Below, one piece after another: positions 35,172 to 45,731 of a stretch of 64,000 bases of DNA (positions are counted from its first letter, which is position 1; the number at the start of each line of letters is the position of its first letter). Source of the stretch: Vreelandella neptunia (GTDB lineage: Bacteria > Pseudomonadota > Gammaproteobacteria > Pseudomonadales > Halomonadaceae); assembly GCF_022489065.1 (NCBI RefSeq), contig NZ_JAKVTW010000004.1, positions 1 through 64,000 of the forward strand, in the 5' to 3' direction. Under the pieces are notes generated by a model. It saw only the letters and a program-made list of their open reading frames with translations, made no database searches and was not told the origin of the DNA. The translations under genes and the position numbers were made by a program.

Positions 35172-37237
35172 TGGCTGTAAATACCCTTTTACTGGAACTC
35201 GGTGCAGAAGAGCTTCCTCCCACGGCTCTGGACGCGCTTTCCGATGCATTTGCCGCAGGCATTGAGAAAGGCCTGCAAGAAGCCGATGTTCCCTTCGCCA
35301 GTGTTACCGCGTTTGCGACACCACGACGTTTAGCCGTACAAGTGCGTGAGCTTGCCGATAAACAGCCTGACCGCGACGTTGAGCGCCGTGGCCCAGCGCT
35401 GGCGGCTGCCTTTAAAGATGGCGTTGCCACTAAAGCGGCGGAAGGCTTCGCACGCTCCTGTGGCGTCAGCGTCGATGAGCTGATTCATCTGGAAACCGAC
35501 AAAGGTACCTGGCTAGGTTTTCGAGAACAGCAGCAAGGTGAGTCTATTCAATCACTGCTGCCTGAAATTATCCGCAAATCAATCAGTACACTCCCCGTAC
35601 CTAAAAACATGCGCTGGGGTGCTTCACGAATTGAGTTTTCACGTCCAGTGCACTGGCTGGTAGCACTTTACGGTAGCGACGTCGTGGCCGCTGAGGCGCT
35701 AGGCCTAGAGGCTAGCTGCACTACCTACGGTCACCGTTTCCACGCGCCTGATGCAATTCAACTGGCCCACGCCGATGAGTATGTAGCCGCCCTGGAAAAT
35801 GCCTATGTGTTGGTGGACCGGGAGCAACGGCGTGAGCGCATACGTGAACAGGTATTAGCAGAGGCTGAAGTGCAGGAGGCCAATGCGGTTATCGACGAAG
35901 CCCTGCTGGTAGAAGTGAGCGGTTTGGTGGAGTGGCCGGTCGCCCTTACAGGCAGCTTTGATGAGCGCTTTCTGGAAGTCCCAGCCGAGTGCCTAATCTC
36001 CTCAATGAAGGCTAACCAGAAATATTTTCACCTGCTGGACGACGCTGGCAAGCTGAAGCCGCTGTTTATCACCATTGCCAATATCGACAGCGCTGACCCC
36101 GACCAGGTCATTGCCGGTAACGAGAAAGTCATTCGCCCTCGCTTAGCCGATGCGGCATTTTTCTATGATACCGACCGCAAGCGTACGCTCGCTTCGCGCA
36201 TTCCACAGTTGGAAAGTGTCGTATTCCAGCAACAGCTTGGCACCCTGGCTGATAAAGCCCGCCGCAGTACGGTTATTGCGACCTTTATCGCCGAGCAGAT
36301 CAACGGCGATGTGGCTCACGCCCAGCGCGCCGTAGCGCTTGCCAAATGCGACCTTGTGACCGAGATGGTGCTCGAGTTCCCTGAACTTCAAGGCATTATG
36401 GGGCGCTACTACGCCGAGCAGGATGGCGAACCTACAGAGGTTGCTCAAGCCCTTGAAGAGCAGTACTTACCACGCTTTGCTAGCGATGCAATTCCGCAAA
36501 CTGCCACAGGCAAAGCGTTAGCTTTAGCTGACCGGCTGGATACCCTGGTAGGCATTTTCGGCATTGGTCAGCGCCCTACCGGTGCAAAAGATCCGTTCGC
36601 GCTGCGTCGCGCCTCGATTGGTGTGCTCAACATTCTGGTCAAAGGTGAGCTCCACCTTGATCTACGCGAGCTGCTTAAGGTTGCCGCGGATCAGCATCAG
36701 GGCTTACCTAAGGCTGATGGTCTAGTTGAGGATGTGCTCACTTACATGTTGGATCGCTTCCGCGCCTGGGGCCAGGAAGAGGGAATTAGCGCTGAAATGT
36801 ACCTTGCGGTACATGCACGTCCGGTTACTAACCCCCTCGACTTCGCTCGTCGCCTTCGTGCTGTTAAAGCGTTTGCTCAGCGTGATGAAGCAGCTGCACT
36901 GGCTGCCGCTAATAAGCGGGTTTCCAACATCTTGGTCAAGCAGGAACACGACGGCAGCACCCAGGTCGATCAAAACTTGTTACAGGAAGATGCCGAGCGA
37001 GCGCTGTTCGACGCGGTGACAGCTAGCCAATCGCAGGTGGCTCCGCTATTTGCCGCAGGTGAGTATCAGCAGGCACTCGACTCGCTTGCTACGTTGCGTG
37101 AGCCGGTCGACACCTTTTTTGATCAAGTGATGGTCATGGCTGACGACCCGGCTATTCAGCGCAATCGGTTAGCGCTTCTTGCCAGCCTTCAGGCACTGTT
37201 CTTAGAAGTCGCTGATATTTCGCTACTCCCGCAGTAG
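35171..37237 (+). CDS. glyS: Glycine-tRNA ligase beta subunit
   Basis: 688-aa beta subunit (E. coli 689), needed for tRNA binding. Clear family signatures: LLLELGAEELPPTAL at the start, FATPRRLAV, VPKNMRWGASRIEFSRPVHW (about 142-161), DFDERFLEVP-like VALTGSFDERFLEVPAE, NQKYFHLLD, an HD-type segment and the C-terminal anticodon-binding region with FFDQVMVMADDPAIQRNRL. One operon with glyQ, ended by the hairpin at 37263. Confidence 0.96.
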   Translation: MAVNTLLLELGAEELPPTALDALSDAFAAGIEKGLQEADVPFASVTAFATPRRLAVQVRELADKQPDRDVERRGPALAAAFKDGVATKAAEGFARSCGVSVDELIHLETDKGTWLGFREQQQGESIQSLLPEIIRKSISTLPVPKNMRWGASRIEFSRPVHWLVALYGSDVVAAEALGLEASCTTYGHRFHAPDAIQLAHADEYVAALENAYVLVDREQRRERIREQVLAEAEVQEANAVIDEALLVEVSGLVEWPVALTGSFDERFLEVPAECLISSMKANQKYFHLLDDAGKLKPLFITIANIDSADPDQVIAGNEKVIRPRLADAAFFYDTDRKRTLASRIPQLESVVFQQQLGTLADKARRSTVIATFIAEQINGDVAHAQRAVALAKCDLVTEMVLEFPELQGIMGRYYAEQDGEPTEVAQALEEQYLPRFASDAIPQTATGKALALADRLDTLVGIFGIGQRPTGAKDPFALRRASIGVLNILVKGELHLDLRELLKVAADQHQGLPKADGLVEDVLTYMLDRFRAWGQEEGISAEMYLAVHARPVTNPLDFARRLRAVKAFAQRDEAAALAAANKRVSNILVKQEHDGSTQVDQNLLQEDAERALFDAVTASQSQVAPLFAAGEYQQALDSLATLREPVDTFFDQVMVMADDPAIQRNRLALLASLQALFLEVADISLLPQ

Positions 37238-37262
37238 TCTTCGCTTGATGACTCGCAACTTA

Positions 37263-37294
37263 AGCCTAACCCTTAACGGGTTGGGCTTTTTTAT
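37263..37294 (+). terminator. Rho-independent terminator of glyQS
   Basis: Stem AGCCTAACCC / GGGTTGGGCT with loop TTAAC, followed by TTTTTTATT. Placed 25 bases after the glyS stop codon. Confidence 0.88.
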
Positions 37295-37312
37295 TGTTTA
37301 GGGCTGGGCATG

Positions 37313-37328
37313 TGTTTCACGTGAAACA
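37313..37328. promoter_or_regulatory. parS centromere site 1
   Basis: TGTTTCACGTGAAACA, the exact 16-bp palindrome recognised by chromosomal ParB/Spo0J proteins. It lies between the glyQS terminator and gmhB. The identification rests on a perfect match to the known consensus and three more copies nearby. Confidence 0.93.
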
Positions 37329-37410
37329 CTTTAGCGAGACCCGGGTAAGATAGTCGTTAAAATAGCGGGCAAAAAGCGTTGGTCGCTGCAACCGTAACAA
37401 TAGGATCTCT

Positions 37411-37959
37411 ATGCTAAGTGCCGATAAACTTGTCATTCTGGATCGAGACGGTGTCATCAACCATGACTCCGATAACTACATCAAATCCCTTAATGAGTGG
37501 GTGCCCTACCCCTCTTCAATCAAAGCCATTGCCCGCCTCACCCGCGCGGGATACTTTGTTGCAGTCGCAACAAACCAATCGGGCATTGCCCGTGGCTATT
37601 ATGATGAAAAAACCCTCCATGCTATGCATGAACAATTAATAACGTTAGTAGAAGCGGAAGGTGGCCATATTGCCCATATTGCTTACTGCCCTCATGGGCC
37701 AGATGATAAGTGCCAATGCCGTAAACCGTTGCCCGGAATGCTTCAAGAAATCCAGCACCAGGTGAATCTAGAAAGCTTAATAGGAAGCTGGATGGTGGGT
37801 GATAGTTTGAGAGACCTGCAGGCGGGCAAGGCAGTAGGTTGCAAAACAGCGCTGGTTAGAACTGGCAAAGGAAGTAAAACTGAACAAAAAGGCGCTGGCC
37901 TTGAAAAGACCATGGTCTTTGATGATTTAGCTCAATTTGTTGATTGGTTAATTGAGTAA
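37411..37959 (+). CDS. gmhB: D-glycero-beta-D-manno-heptose-1,7-bisphosphate 7-phosphatase
   Basis: HAD phosphatase giving heptose 1-phosphate for HldE. The 182-aa protein has the nucleophile motif LDRDGVIN, the second motif VATNQSGIARG, the zinc-binding CPHGPDDKCQCRKP (three Cys and a His) and the last motif MVGDSLRDLQAG. Size matches E. coli GmhB (191). It sits next to glyS, a common gammaproteobacterial neighbour, rather than in the LPS cluster. Confidence 0.94.
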   Translation: MLSADKLVILDRDGVINHDSDNYIKSLNEWVPYPSSIKAIARLTRAGYFVAVATNQSGIARGYYDEKTLHAMHEQLITLVEAEGGHIAHIAYCPHGPDDKCQCRKPLPGMLQEIQHQVNLESLIGSWMVGDSLRDLQAGKAVGCKTALVRTGKGSKTEQKGAGLEKTMVFDDLAQFVDWLIE

Positions 37960-38033
37960 TGACACGGTAACGATATATAGGCATGTAATCCTAGCTGGCC
38001 GATTACCTGACAGCTAGAAGCTTTGTGCTTGCC

Positions 38034-38075
38034 CTAAATAAAAGCGCCGCTATGAATAGTTTCATAGCGGCGCTT
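38034..38075. terminator. Bidirectional terminator between gmhB and gyrB
   Basis: A perfect 15-bp stem, AAGCGCCGCTATGAA (38042-38056) and TTCATAGCGGCGCTT (38061-38075), with a four-base loop. On the minus strand it is followed by TTTTATTT, so it mainly serves gyrB; on the plus strand the T-run is poor, with a possible role for gmhB. Confidence 0.85.
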
Positions 38076-38112
38076 ATCATTCTTACCATTATGCCATTAA
38101 GACTTATTAAGG

Positions 38113-38128
38113 TGTTTCACGTGAAACA
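38113..38128. promoter_or_regulatory. parS centromere site 2
   Basis: Second perfect TGTTTCACGTGAAACA palindrome, placed in the gap just beyond the gyrB stop codon. Confidence 0.93.
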
Positions 38129-38146
38129 CTTTAAATGCAGCCTGAC

Positions 38147-40606
<2,460 letters not shown>

Positions 40607-40672
40607 CTAACCTACTCGCTTAGCTCGGCTAATTAGCTTCACCGAGCTAGCTGCTGCATTAACTGTATCGTA

Positions 40673-41776
40673 CTAATCGTCTGGCATTAATTTGCTTAAC
40701 CCATGTTCGGCATGTTTCACGTGAAACATCTTCACCGAAGTATTAGTACGCCAGGCATTTCTTAACGCTGTAGGTTCGACGCTGGTAATAAATGCTTGGC
40801 ACTGCATATCTTCAAGTAATTCGCAAAACTGATGGCGATTTCGCTCATCCAGCTCGGCTGGCAAATCATCGATCAGATAAATACAGTGCCGCTGTGCCGT
40901 TCTTTCCAGAAACCGCCCCTGGGCGAGTTTTAAGGCGCTCACTACTAACTTTTGCTGGCCTCTGGAAAGCACTTCTACAGCAGGCTGTTTGTTAACCCTA
41001 ATGCGTAAATCTGCACGCTGCGGGCCTTGTTGAGTAAAACCCATTTGCTGGTCAGTATTTCGGCTATCGTGTAAAACTGCCGAAAGGGAGCGCTCTTTAT
41101 CCCACCCCCTTGCGTAATGAAGCGACAAGCCGGGCAAAGGAAGTAGCACCTTAAGCGTTTCTTCAAAAACTGGCAAAAAATCGCTGAACCAAGCACGACG
41201 GAATATATCCATCTGCTCCCCCCAGTTGGCCAGCTCCTGCTCCCACACCACCATTTCCTGAGGATGTATTCTACCACGCCTGAGCAGTGCATTCCGATGT
41301 TTCAACGCACGGCGAGCTCGTTTCCATATTCCCAAAAAGTCATGTTTCACGTGAAACACTCCCCAATCAAGAAACTCACGTCGCCCAGCTGGTGATCCTT
41401 CAAGTAGTCGAAAAGCATCAGGGTTGATCAATTGGAGGGGCATAGTTTCAACAAGCTCGGCCAAACGAGCATTTTTATCACCCTTCAAACGCAGCTCAAG
41501 CTCTCTCTGAGCACGCAAGCGACGCACGCCCAGGGTAACCTCCGGCTCACCGCTTAAGTGCCCGTACAGGGTCATATGGGGCTCATCGGCTTGAATCGCG
41601 TGCTTTAACTGGCGGGTGCGAAACGAGCGCCCCATTCCCAGAATGTGCACACCTTCTAGAAGACTGGTTTTACCGCTGCCATTGGCACCACTAATAACGT
41701 TAATTCGAGAAGAGGGCGTCATTTCAACAGGCTGTAAGTTACGTAAACCCTGGAAGTTAAGCAGTGTCAGGCTCAT
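40673..41776 (-). CDS. recF: DNA replication and repair protein RecF
   Basis: SMC-like ATPase that helps RecR/RecO load RecA at gaps. The 367-aa protein has the Walker A ISGANGSGKTSLLEG (about residues 30-44), the signature region EVLSRGQQKLVVSALKLAQG and the Walker B IYLIDDLPAELD. It contains two FHVKH pentapeptides, both encoded by perfect parS palindromes (sites 3 and 4), one near residue 143 and one near 354. The dnaN-recF gap of 129 bases holds a strong hairpin. Confidence 0.95.
   Translation of the reverse strand: MSLTLLNFQGLRNLQPVEMTPSSRINVISGANGSGKTSLLEGVHILGMGRSFRTRQLKHAIQADEPHMTLYGHLSGEPEVTLGVRRLRAQRELELRLKGDKNARLAELVETMPLQLINPDAFRLLEGSPAGRREFLDWGVFHVKHDFLGIWKRARRALKHRNALLRRGRIHPQEMVVWEQELANWGEQMDIFRRAWFSDFLPVFEETLKVLLPLPGLSLHYARGWDKERSLSAVLHDSRNTDQQMGFTQQGPQRADLRIRVNKQPAVEVLSRGQQKLVVSALKLAQGRFLERTAQRHCIYLIDDLPAELDERNRHQFCELLEDMQCQAFITSVEPTALRNAWRTNTSVKMFHVKHAEHGLSKLMPDD
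40713..40728. promoter_or_regulatory. parS centromere site 3, inside recF
   Basis: Perfect TGTTTCACGTGAAACA within the 3' part of recF, read there as Met-Phe-His-Val-Lys-His. Confidence 0.93.
41343..41358. promoter_or_regulatory. parS centromere site 4, inside recF
   Basis: Perfect TGTTTCACGTGAAACA in the middle of recF, in the same reading frame as site 3, coding Val-Phe-His-Val-Lys-His. Confidence 0.93.
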
Positions 41777-41827
41777 CCAATTATCACCACTTAAAAGAGT
41801 TCAAAAAACGAAGCATCGTTCCAAACG

Positions 41828-41865
41828 CGTTAGCGGCGTTTCTGTTCCCAGAAACGCCGCTAACG
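41828..41865. repeat. Strong hairpin between dnaN and recF
   Basis: GTTAGCGGCGTTTCTG (41829-41844) and CAGAAACGCCGCTAAC (41849-41864) form a perfect 16-bp stem, extended by one more pair, around a TTCC loop. No T-run follows on the minus strand, so it is not a standard terminator. It could set the recF level relative to dnaN by partial termination or RNA processing, or act on RNA stability. Confidence 0.8.
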
Positions 41866-41905
41866 TAGCGTGGCTTATATATAAACTGTGGCAATGGAAA
41901 AACGT

Positions 41906-43009
41906 TTATAGGCGCATAGGCATAACAACGTAAAGGGCATCACCACCGCCAGGCTCTTCAAGCAGAGCACTACTATTGGGATCGGCCAACGTAATCTGCA
42001 CACGCTCTTCATTAAGCACCGTTAGTACATCAACCAAGTAGCCAACGTTAAAACCGACTTCCATTGAACCACCGTTGTACTCAACGGCGATATTCTCTTC
42101 AGCTTCTTCCTGTTCTGGATTGTTGGCCATTACCTTAAGGTTGTTCTCCTCAAGATAAAGACGCACACCGCGATACTTTTCATTCGAGAGGATGGCCGTA
42201 CGTGAAAGCACTTGGCGCAGCTCTGCACGCTCAGCAATCAGTACTTTATCCCCATTGCGCGGCACGACACGCTCATAGTCAGGAAACTTACCGTCGATTA
42301 ACTTGGAGGTGAACGTAAAATCGCCAGTGTGGGCGCGCACATGGCTTGAACCCAACGTCAGGCTGACAGGTTCATCACTGTCATCCAGCAAGCGTGATAG
42401 TTCAAGGATACCTTTACGCGGCACAATGAGCTTTTGAGACTGGCTAACAGTCACGTCGATTGGGCGCGAGCACATCGCCAAACGGTGACCGTCAGTGGCG
42501 ACCGTGCGCAGCAAATTGCTCTGGATTTCCAGTAGCATACCATTCAGGTAATAACGCACATCTTGCTGCGCCATGGCAAACGAGGTCGCTTCAATCAGGT
42601 GCTTTAGAGTACCGCGGGGTACGCTAATTTCCTGACTGCCATCCGCATCTTCGATATTGGGAAATTCGGCGACCGGAAGAGTCGACAGCGTAAAGCGTGA
42701 ACGACCACTGCGAAGTACGGCGCGCCCCTCTTCAACGGCCAGTTGAATGTCGGACTGATCTGGCAGTGATTTACAAATATCCATCAGCTTACGTGCGGGC
42801 ACAGTCGCGGAACCCGCCTGATCAACTTGACTGGCCACGGTGCGACCCACGAGCTCTACTTCTAAGTCAGTGCCGGTGAGCGACACCTGGTCTCCCTCTA
42901 CTTGAATCAGTACATTAGAAAGGACTGGCAGCGTTTGGCGACGCTCAACAACACCAGCGACCAGAGTCAGCGGACGTAGCAGCGCCTCTCGGGAAATCGA
43001 AAATTTCAT
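41906..43009 (-). CDS. dnaN: DNA polymerase III sliding clamp (beta)
   Basis: Ring-shaped dimeric processivity clamp. 367 aa, the normal size, beginning MKFSISREALLRPL; three similar domains of about 120 residues; the C-terminal VVMPMRL, which contributes to the client-binding pocket. The TTG one codon before the ATG is ignored. Between dnaA and recF on the minus strand; the 60-base gap from dnaA argues for cotranscription. Confidence 0.97.
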   Translation of the reverse strand: MKFSISREALLRPLTLVAGVVERRQTLPVLSNVLIQVEGDQVSLTGTDLEVELVGRTVASQVDQAGSATVPARKLMDICKSLPDQSDIQLAVEEGRAVLRSGRSRFTLSTLPVAEFPNIEDADGSQEISVPRGTLKHLIEATSFAMAQQDVRYYLNGMLLEIQSNLLRTVATDGHRLAMCSRPIDVTVSQSQKLIVPRKGILELSRLLDDSDEPVSLTLGSSHVRAHTGDFTFTSKLIDGKFPDYERVVPRNGDKVLIAERAELRQVLSRTAILSNEKYRGVRLYLEENNLKVMANNPEQEEAEENIAVEYNGGSMEVGFNVGYLVDVLTVLNEERVQITLADPNSSALLEEPGGGDALYVVMPMRL

Positions 43010-43069
43010 CAATACTCCGGTTCTATATCCTGAAAGACCTGCGCATAACAGGCCCGACCCATGGGATGA

Positions 43070-44536
43070 TTAACTGGTTAACAGGCGCAGTAAATTCTTG
43101 TAATCCTCACGAATATCCGCGCTCTCTTCCTGCAATGATTTCACTTTCCGGCAAGCATGCAACACCGTTGTATGGTCTCGCCCTCCAAAGGCATCGCCAA
43201 TCTCAGGTAAGCTGTGATTGGTGAGCTCCTTAGCAAGCGCCATCGCCACCTGACGAGGGCGGGCAACTGAGCGTGACCGGCGCTTCGAAAGCAGATCCGC
43301 CACCTTAATCTTGTAATATTCAGCGACCGTACGCTGAATATTATCTACCCCTACCTGCTTATCCTGAAGCGCTAACAGATCTTTTAGAGACTCACGAATA
43401 AAGTCTTGGGTAATCGTTTTACCCATGAAGTGTGAATCAGCAATGACCTTTTTCAGCGCACCTTCCAATTCGCGAACGTTGGAACGAATTTTTTGCGCAA
43501 TGAAGAAAGCCGCATCGTGAGGCAAATCGACCTTAGCTTGGTCGGCCTTTTTCATCAAGATAGCGACGCGGGTTTCAAGCTCCGGCGGCTCAATCGCTAC
43601 CGTGAGGCCCCAACCAAAGCGTGATTTAAGTCGCTCTTCTACCCCACTGATCTCTTTAGGATAGCGATCAGAGGTGAGGATCATCTGCTGCCCGCCTTCC
43701 AAGAGTGCATTGAAGGTATGAAAAAACTCCTCTTGAGAGCGCTCTTTTCCAGCAAAAAACTGAATATCATCAATAAGTAACGCATCAACACTGCGATAAA
43801 AACGCTTAAAATCATTAATCGCATTAAGCTGGAGCGCTTTAACCATATCGGCGACAAACCGCTCTGAGTGCAGGTATACCACCCGGGCGTTTTCACGCCG
43901 GGTTGCCAATGCGTTCCCCACCGCATGCATTAAGTGGGTTTTACCAAGGCCAACACCACCGTATAAAAACAAAGGGTTATAAGCACCGCCAGGATTTTCA
44001 GACACCTGGCGGGAGGCAGCGCGAGCCAATTGGTTCGATTTACCTTCTACAAACGTATCGAAAGTAAAATTCGGATTAAGCCCGCTGCCATGTTTCAGAC
44101 TGCCTTCTACCTGTACCTGACGTTCATTATTACGTCGGCTTGGCGTTTCATCACGCAGCCTATCGATTTCGCGCTCATCGGCAATATCGCCGCGTGGCGG
44201 CGTATGTACCGCAGGCGATGCTGGCCGCGACGGTGAAGCGGATACAGGATTACCCAAATCACGATGCTGAGGGGCCTGGGTGGCCAAGCGGCGACTACCC
44301 ACCGTCAGGCTTACCTTTGGCGGTTTGGCCGGTGCGAGTTCACGCATCAGCTCACTAATCCGCTTGGCATACTTATCGCTCACCCAATCGCGCACAAAGC
44401 GATTCGGCGCCAATAAGCGCAGCTCGTTGGACTCTCCTTCCTCTGCCTGCAGCGGGCGTATCCAGGTATTGAACTGCTGTGAATTCAGCTCATCCTGCAG
44501 GTTGTCCAGGCACTGTTGCCAAAGCGTCAGTGACAC
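43070..44536 (-). CDS. dnaA: Chromosomal replication initiator DnaA
   Basis: AAA+ initiator that opens oriC. 488 aa: N-terminal helicase-loading domain ([19 protein letters not shown]), variable linker (about 85-150), AAA+ core with Walker [18 protein letters not shown] and Walker [15 protein letters not shown], and the C-terminal DnaA-box-binding helix-turn-helix with [15 protein letters not shown]. The start is a GTG (44536) with a GGTGAG site; the ATG four bases upstream is in another frame. Transcribed away from the origin region. Confidence 0.97.
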   Translation of the reverse strand: MSLTLWQQCLDNLQDELNSQQFNTWIRPLQAEEGESNELRLLAPNRFVRDWVSDKYAKRISELMRELAPAKPPKVSLTVGSRRLATQAPQHRDLGNPVSASPSRPASPAVHTPPRGDIADEREIDRLRDETPSRRNNERQVQVEGSLKHGSGLNPNFTFDTFVEGKSNQLARAASRQVSENPGGAYNPLFLYGGVGLGKTHLMHAVGNALATRRENARVVYLHSERFVADMVKALQLNAINDFKRFYRSVDALLIDDIQFFAGKERSQEEFFHTFNALLEGGQQMILTSDRYPKEISGVEERLKSRFGWGLTVAIEPPELETRVAILMKKADQAKVDLPHDAAFFIAQKIRSNVRELEGALKKVIADSHFMGKTITQDFIRESLKDLLALQDKQVGVDNIQRTVAEYYKIKVADLLSKRRSRSVARPRQVAMALAKELTNHSLPEIGDAFGGRDHTTVLHACRKVKSLQEESADIREDYKNLLRLLTS

Positions 44537-44890
44537 TCATCTCACCATCGGTTGAAAACGGCCGACCATTGTAGCGCCCAAAGCCTCGGTTATCCACACG
44601 GGTTTACCCCTCAATATTGGCCTGTGGACAACTTACAATGAGCCTATGGGAAAACCTTGTGGAGGGACGGGGACAATTGTTAAATAGGCGTCTTATAAAC
44701 GGGTTAATCACATCTAGCCAACACCTTGTGGACGGCTTATACGGAACTTACACACAGATTTTTTATTATTATAGGCCATTGAAAAATAATAATTAAAACC
44801 ACTTATCCACAAATAGTATCCCCACTATTAATAACAACAGATTTAGAACTACCTATTAGTAATAATAGTGACTTTATTAATTGCTACTCT
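44537..44890. other. Origin-like region 1 (dnaA-rpmH)
   Basis: Non-coding gap next to dnaA. Exact DnaA boxes TTATCCACA are at 44590-44598 and 44803-44811; TTGTCCACA (minus strand) at 44623-44631; weaker relatives at 44727-44735 and 44748-44756. The 44758-44885 part is very AT-rich (repeated TTATT/AATAAT), a fair unwinding element. The dnaA promoter must also be here. Same position as the experimentally known oriC of Pseudomonas, which supports but does not prove origin function. The remainder (44891-45069) holds the rpmH leader. Confidence 0.72.
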
Positions 44891-44995
44891 CACCGTATCA
44901 AGCACGCTGACTGAGGCGTGATAACGCTTTTATGCAAGGAAAAATTGCACCCAGCAGAGGAAGTCTCTACAATTTCCGGTCTTGAATTGAATCTC

Positions 44996-45027
44996 CCCGG
45001 CTAGTTCCTCACTGGACCGGGCTTTTT
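44996..45027 (+). promoter_or_regulatory. Terminator-like hairpin in the rpmH leader
   Basis: CCCGG (44996-45000) and CCGGG (45017-45021) pair, with a partly paired CTAGT/ACTGG inside, followed by TTTTT (45023-45027), 42 bases before the rpmH ATG. It looks like an attenuator or partial terminator; it may also end an upstream short transcript. Confidence 0.45.
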
Positions 45028-45069
45028 GGAATTCACTTTCCGTCCTAAACCACGTGGGAATAACGAGTT

Positions 45070-45204
45070 ATGAAACGCACTTTTCAACCTAGCGTTCTCA
45101 AGCGCAAGCGCGCGCATGGCTTCCGTGCTCGTATGGCAACCAAAAACGGTCGCGCCGTCCTCGCACGTCGCCGTGCCAAGGGCCGCAAGCGTCTGAGCGC
45201 CTGA
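45070..45204 (+). CDS. rpmH: 50S ribosomal protein L34
   Basis: 44-residue highly basic ribosomal protein. It starts [20 protein letters not shown] and ends in a run of Arg/Lys ([12 protein letters not shown]), the universal L34 pattern. Too short for standard ORF listing. First gene of rpmH-rnpA-yidC, divergent from dnaA, with a leader hairpin upstream. Confidence 0.97.
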   Translation: MKRTFQPSVLKRKRAHGFRARMATKNGRAVLARRRAKGRKRLSA

Positions 45205-45217
45205 TCTCGGATTGCGT

Positions 45218-45610
45218 GTGCCGCAGCAAGGCTTTCCCCGGCAATTACGGTTATTAAATGCTGGGGATTTCAGTCACGTGTTTGATCAAGCAGACCTTAA
45301 ATTGCATGGCAAAGGTATGATGGCGTTAGTCCGCCTAAGTACTCGGGGGCATCCCCGCCTTGGATTAGTGGTCAGCAAAAAAAATGTCAAGCGCGCCGTA
45401 GATCGCAACCGTTTCAAGCGTCTCGTTCGAGAATCCGTCCGTCTTCGCCAAGATCACTTACCCTCTGTGGATATAGTGGTGCTTGCTCGGCGCGGCGTTC
45501 AGGATATCGATAACGACACCCTACATCGCCAGTTACACGGCATGTGGAAGCGACTTCAGCGTGACGCACAGGCGGTGATCGCAGCACCAACGCCTGAGCG
45601 GGACACGTGA
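45218..45610 (+). CDS. rnpA: Ribonuclease P protein component
   Basis: Basic protein cofactor of RNase P for tRNA 5' maturation. 130 aa from GTG 45218; a TTG two codons earlier (45212) is possible. Signatures are FPRQLRLLNAGDFSHVF at the start, HPRLGLVVSKKNVKRAVDRNRFKRLVRE (by position about 50-77, the RNR motif) and LARRGV. It follows rpmH by a few bases as usual. The yidD gene normally found between rnpA and yidC is absent: only 121 bases separate the two. Confidence 0.93.
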   Translation: MPQQGFPRQLRLLNAGDFSHVFDQADLKLHGKGMMALVRLSTRGHPRLGLVVSKKNVKRAVDRNRFKRLVRESVRLRQDHLPSVDIVVLARRGVQDIDNDTLHRQLHGMWKRLQRDAQAVIAAPTPERDT

Positions 45611-45731
45611 CCTTTGGTGCACACCTCGCCGCTCGACCTCGGCCTGCCGCCTGGCAGGCTTTCGTGTGTCAAGAGTCGAGTAAATGACACTGCGCCATTA
45701 GCATGTTCACCACCCAGCGGGCAGAACCCTC

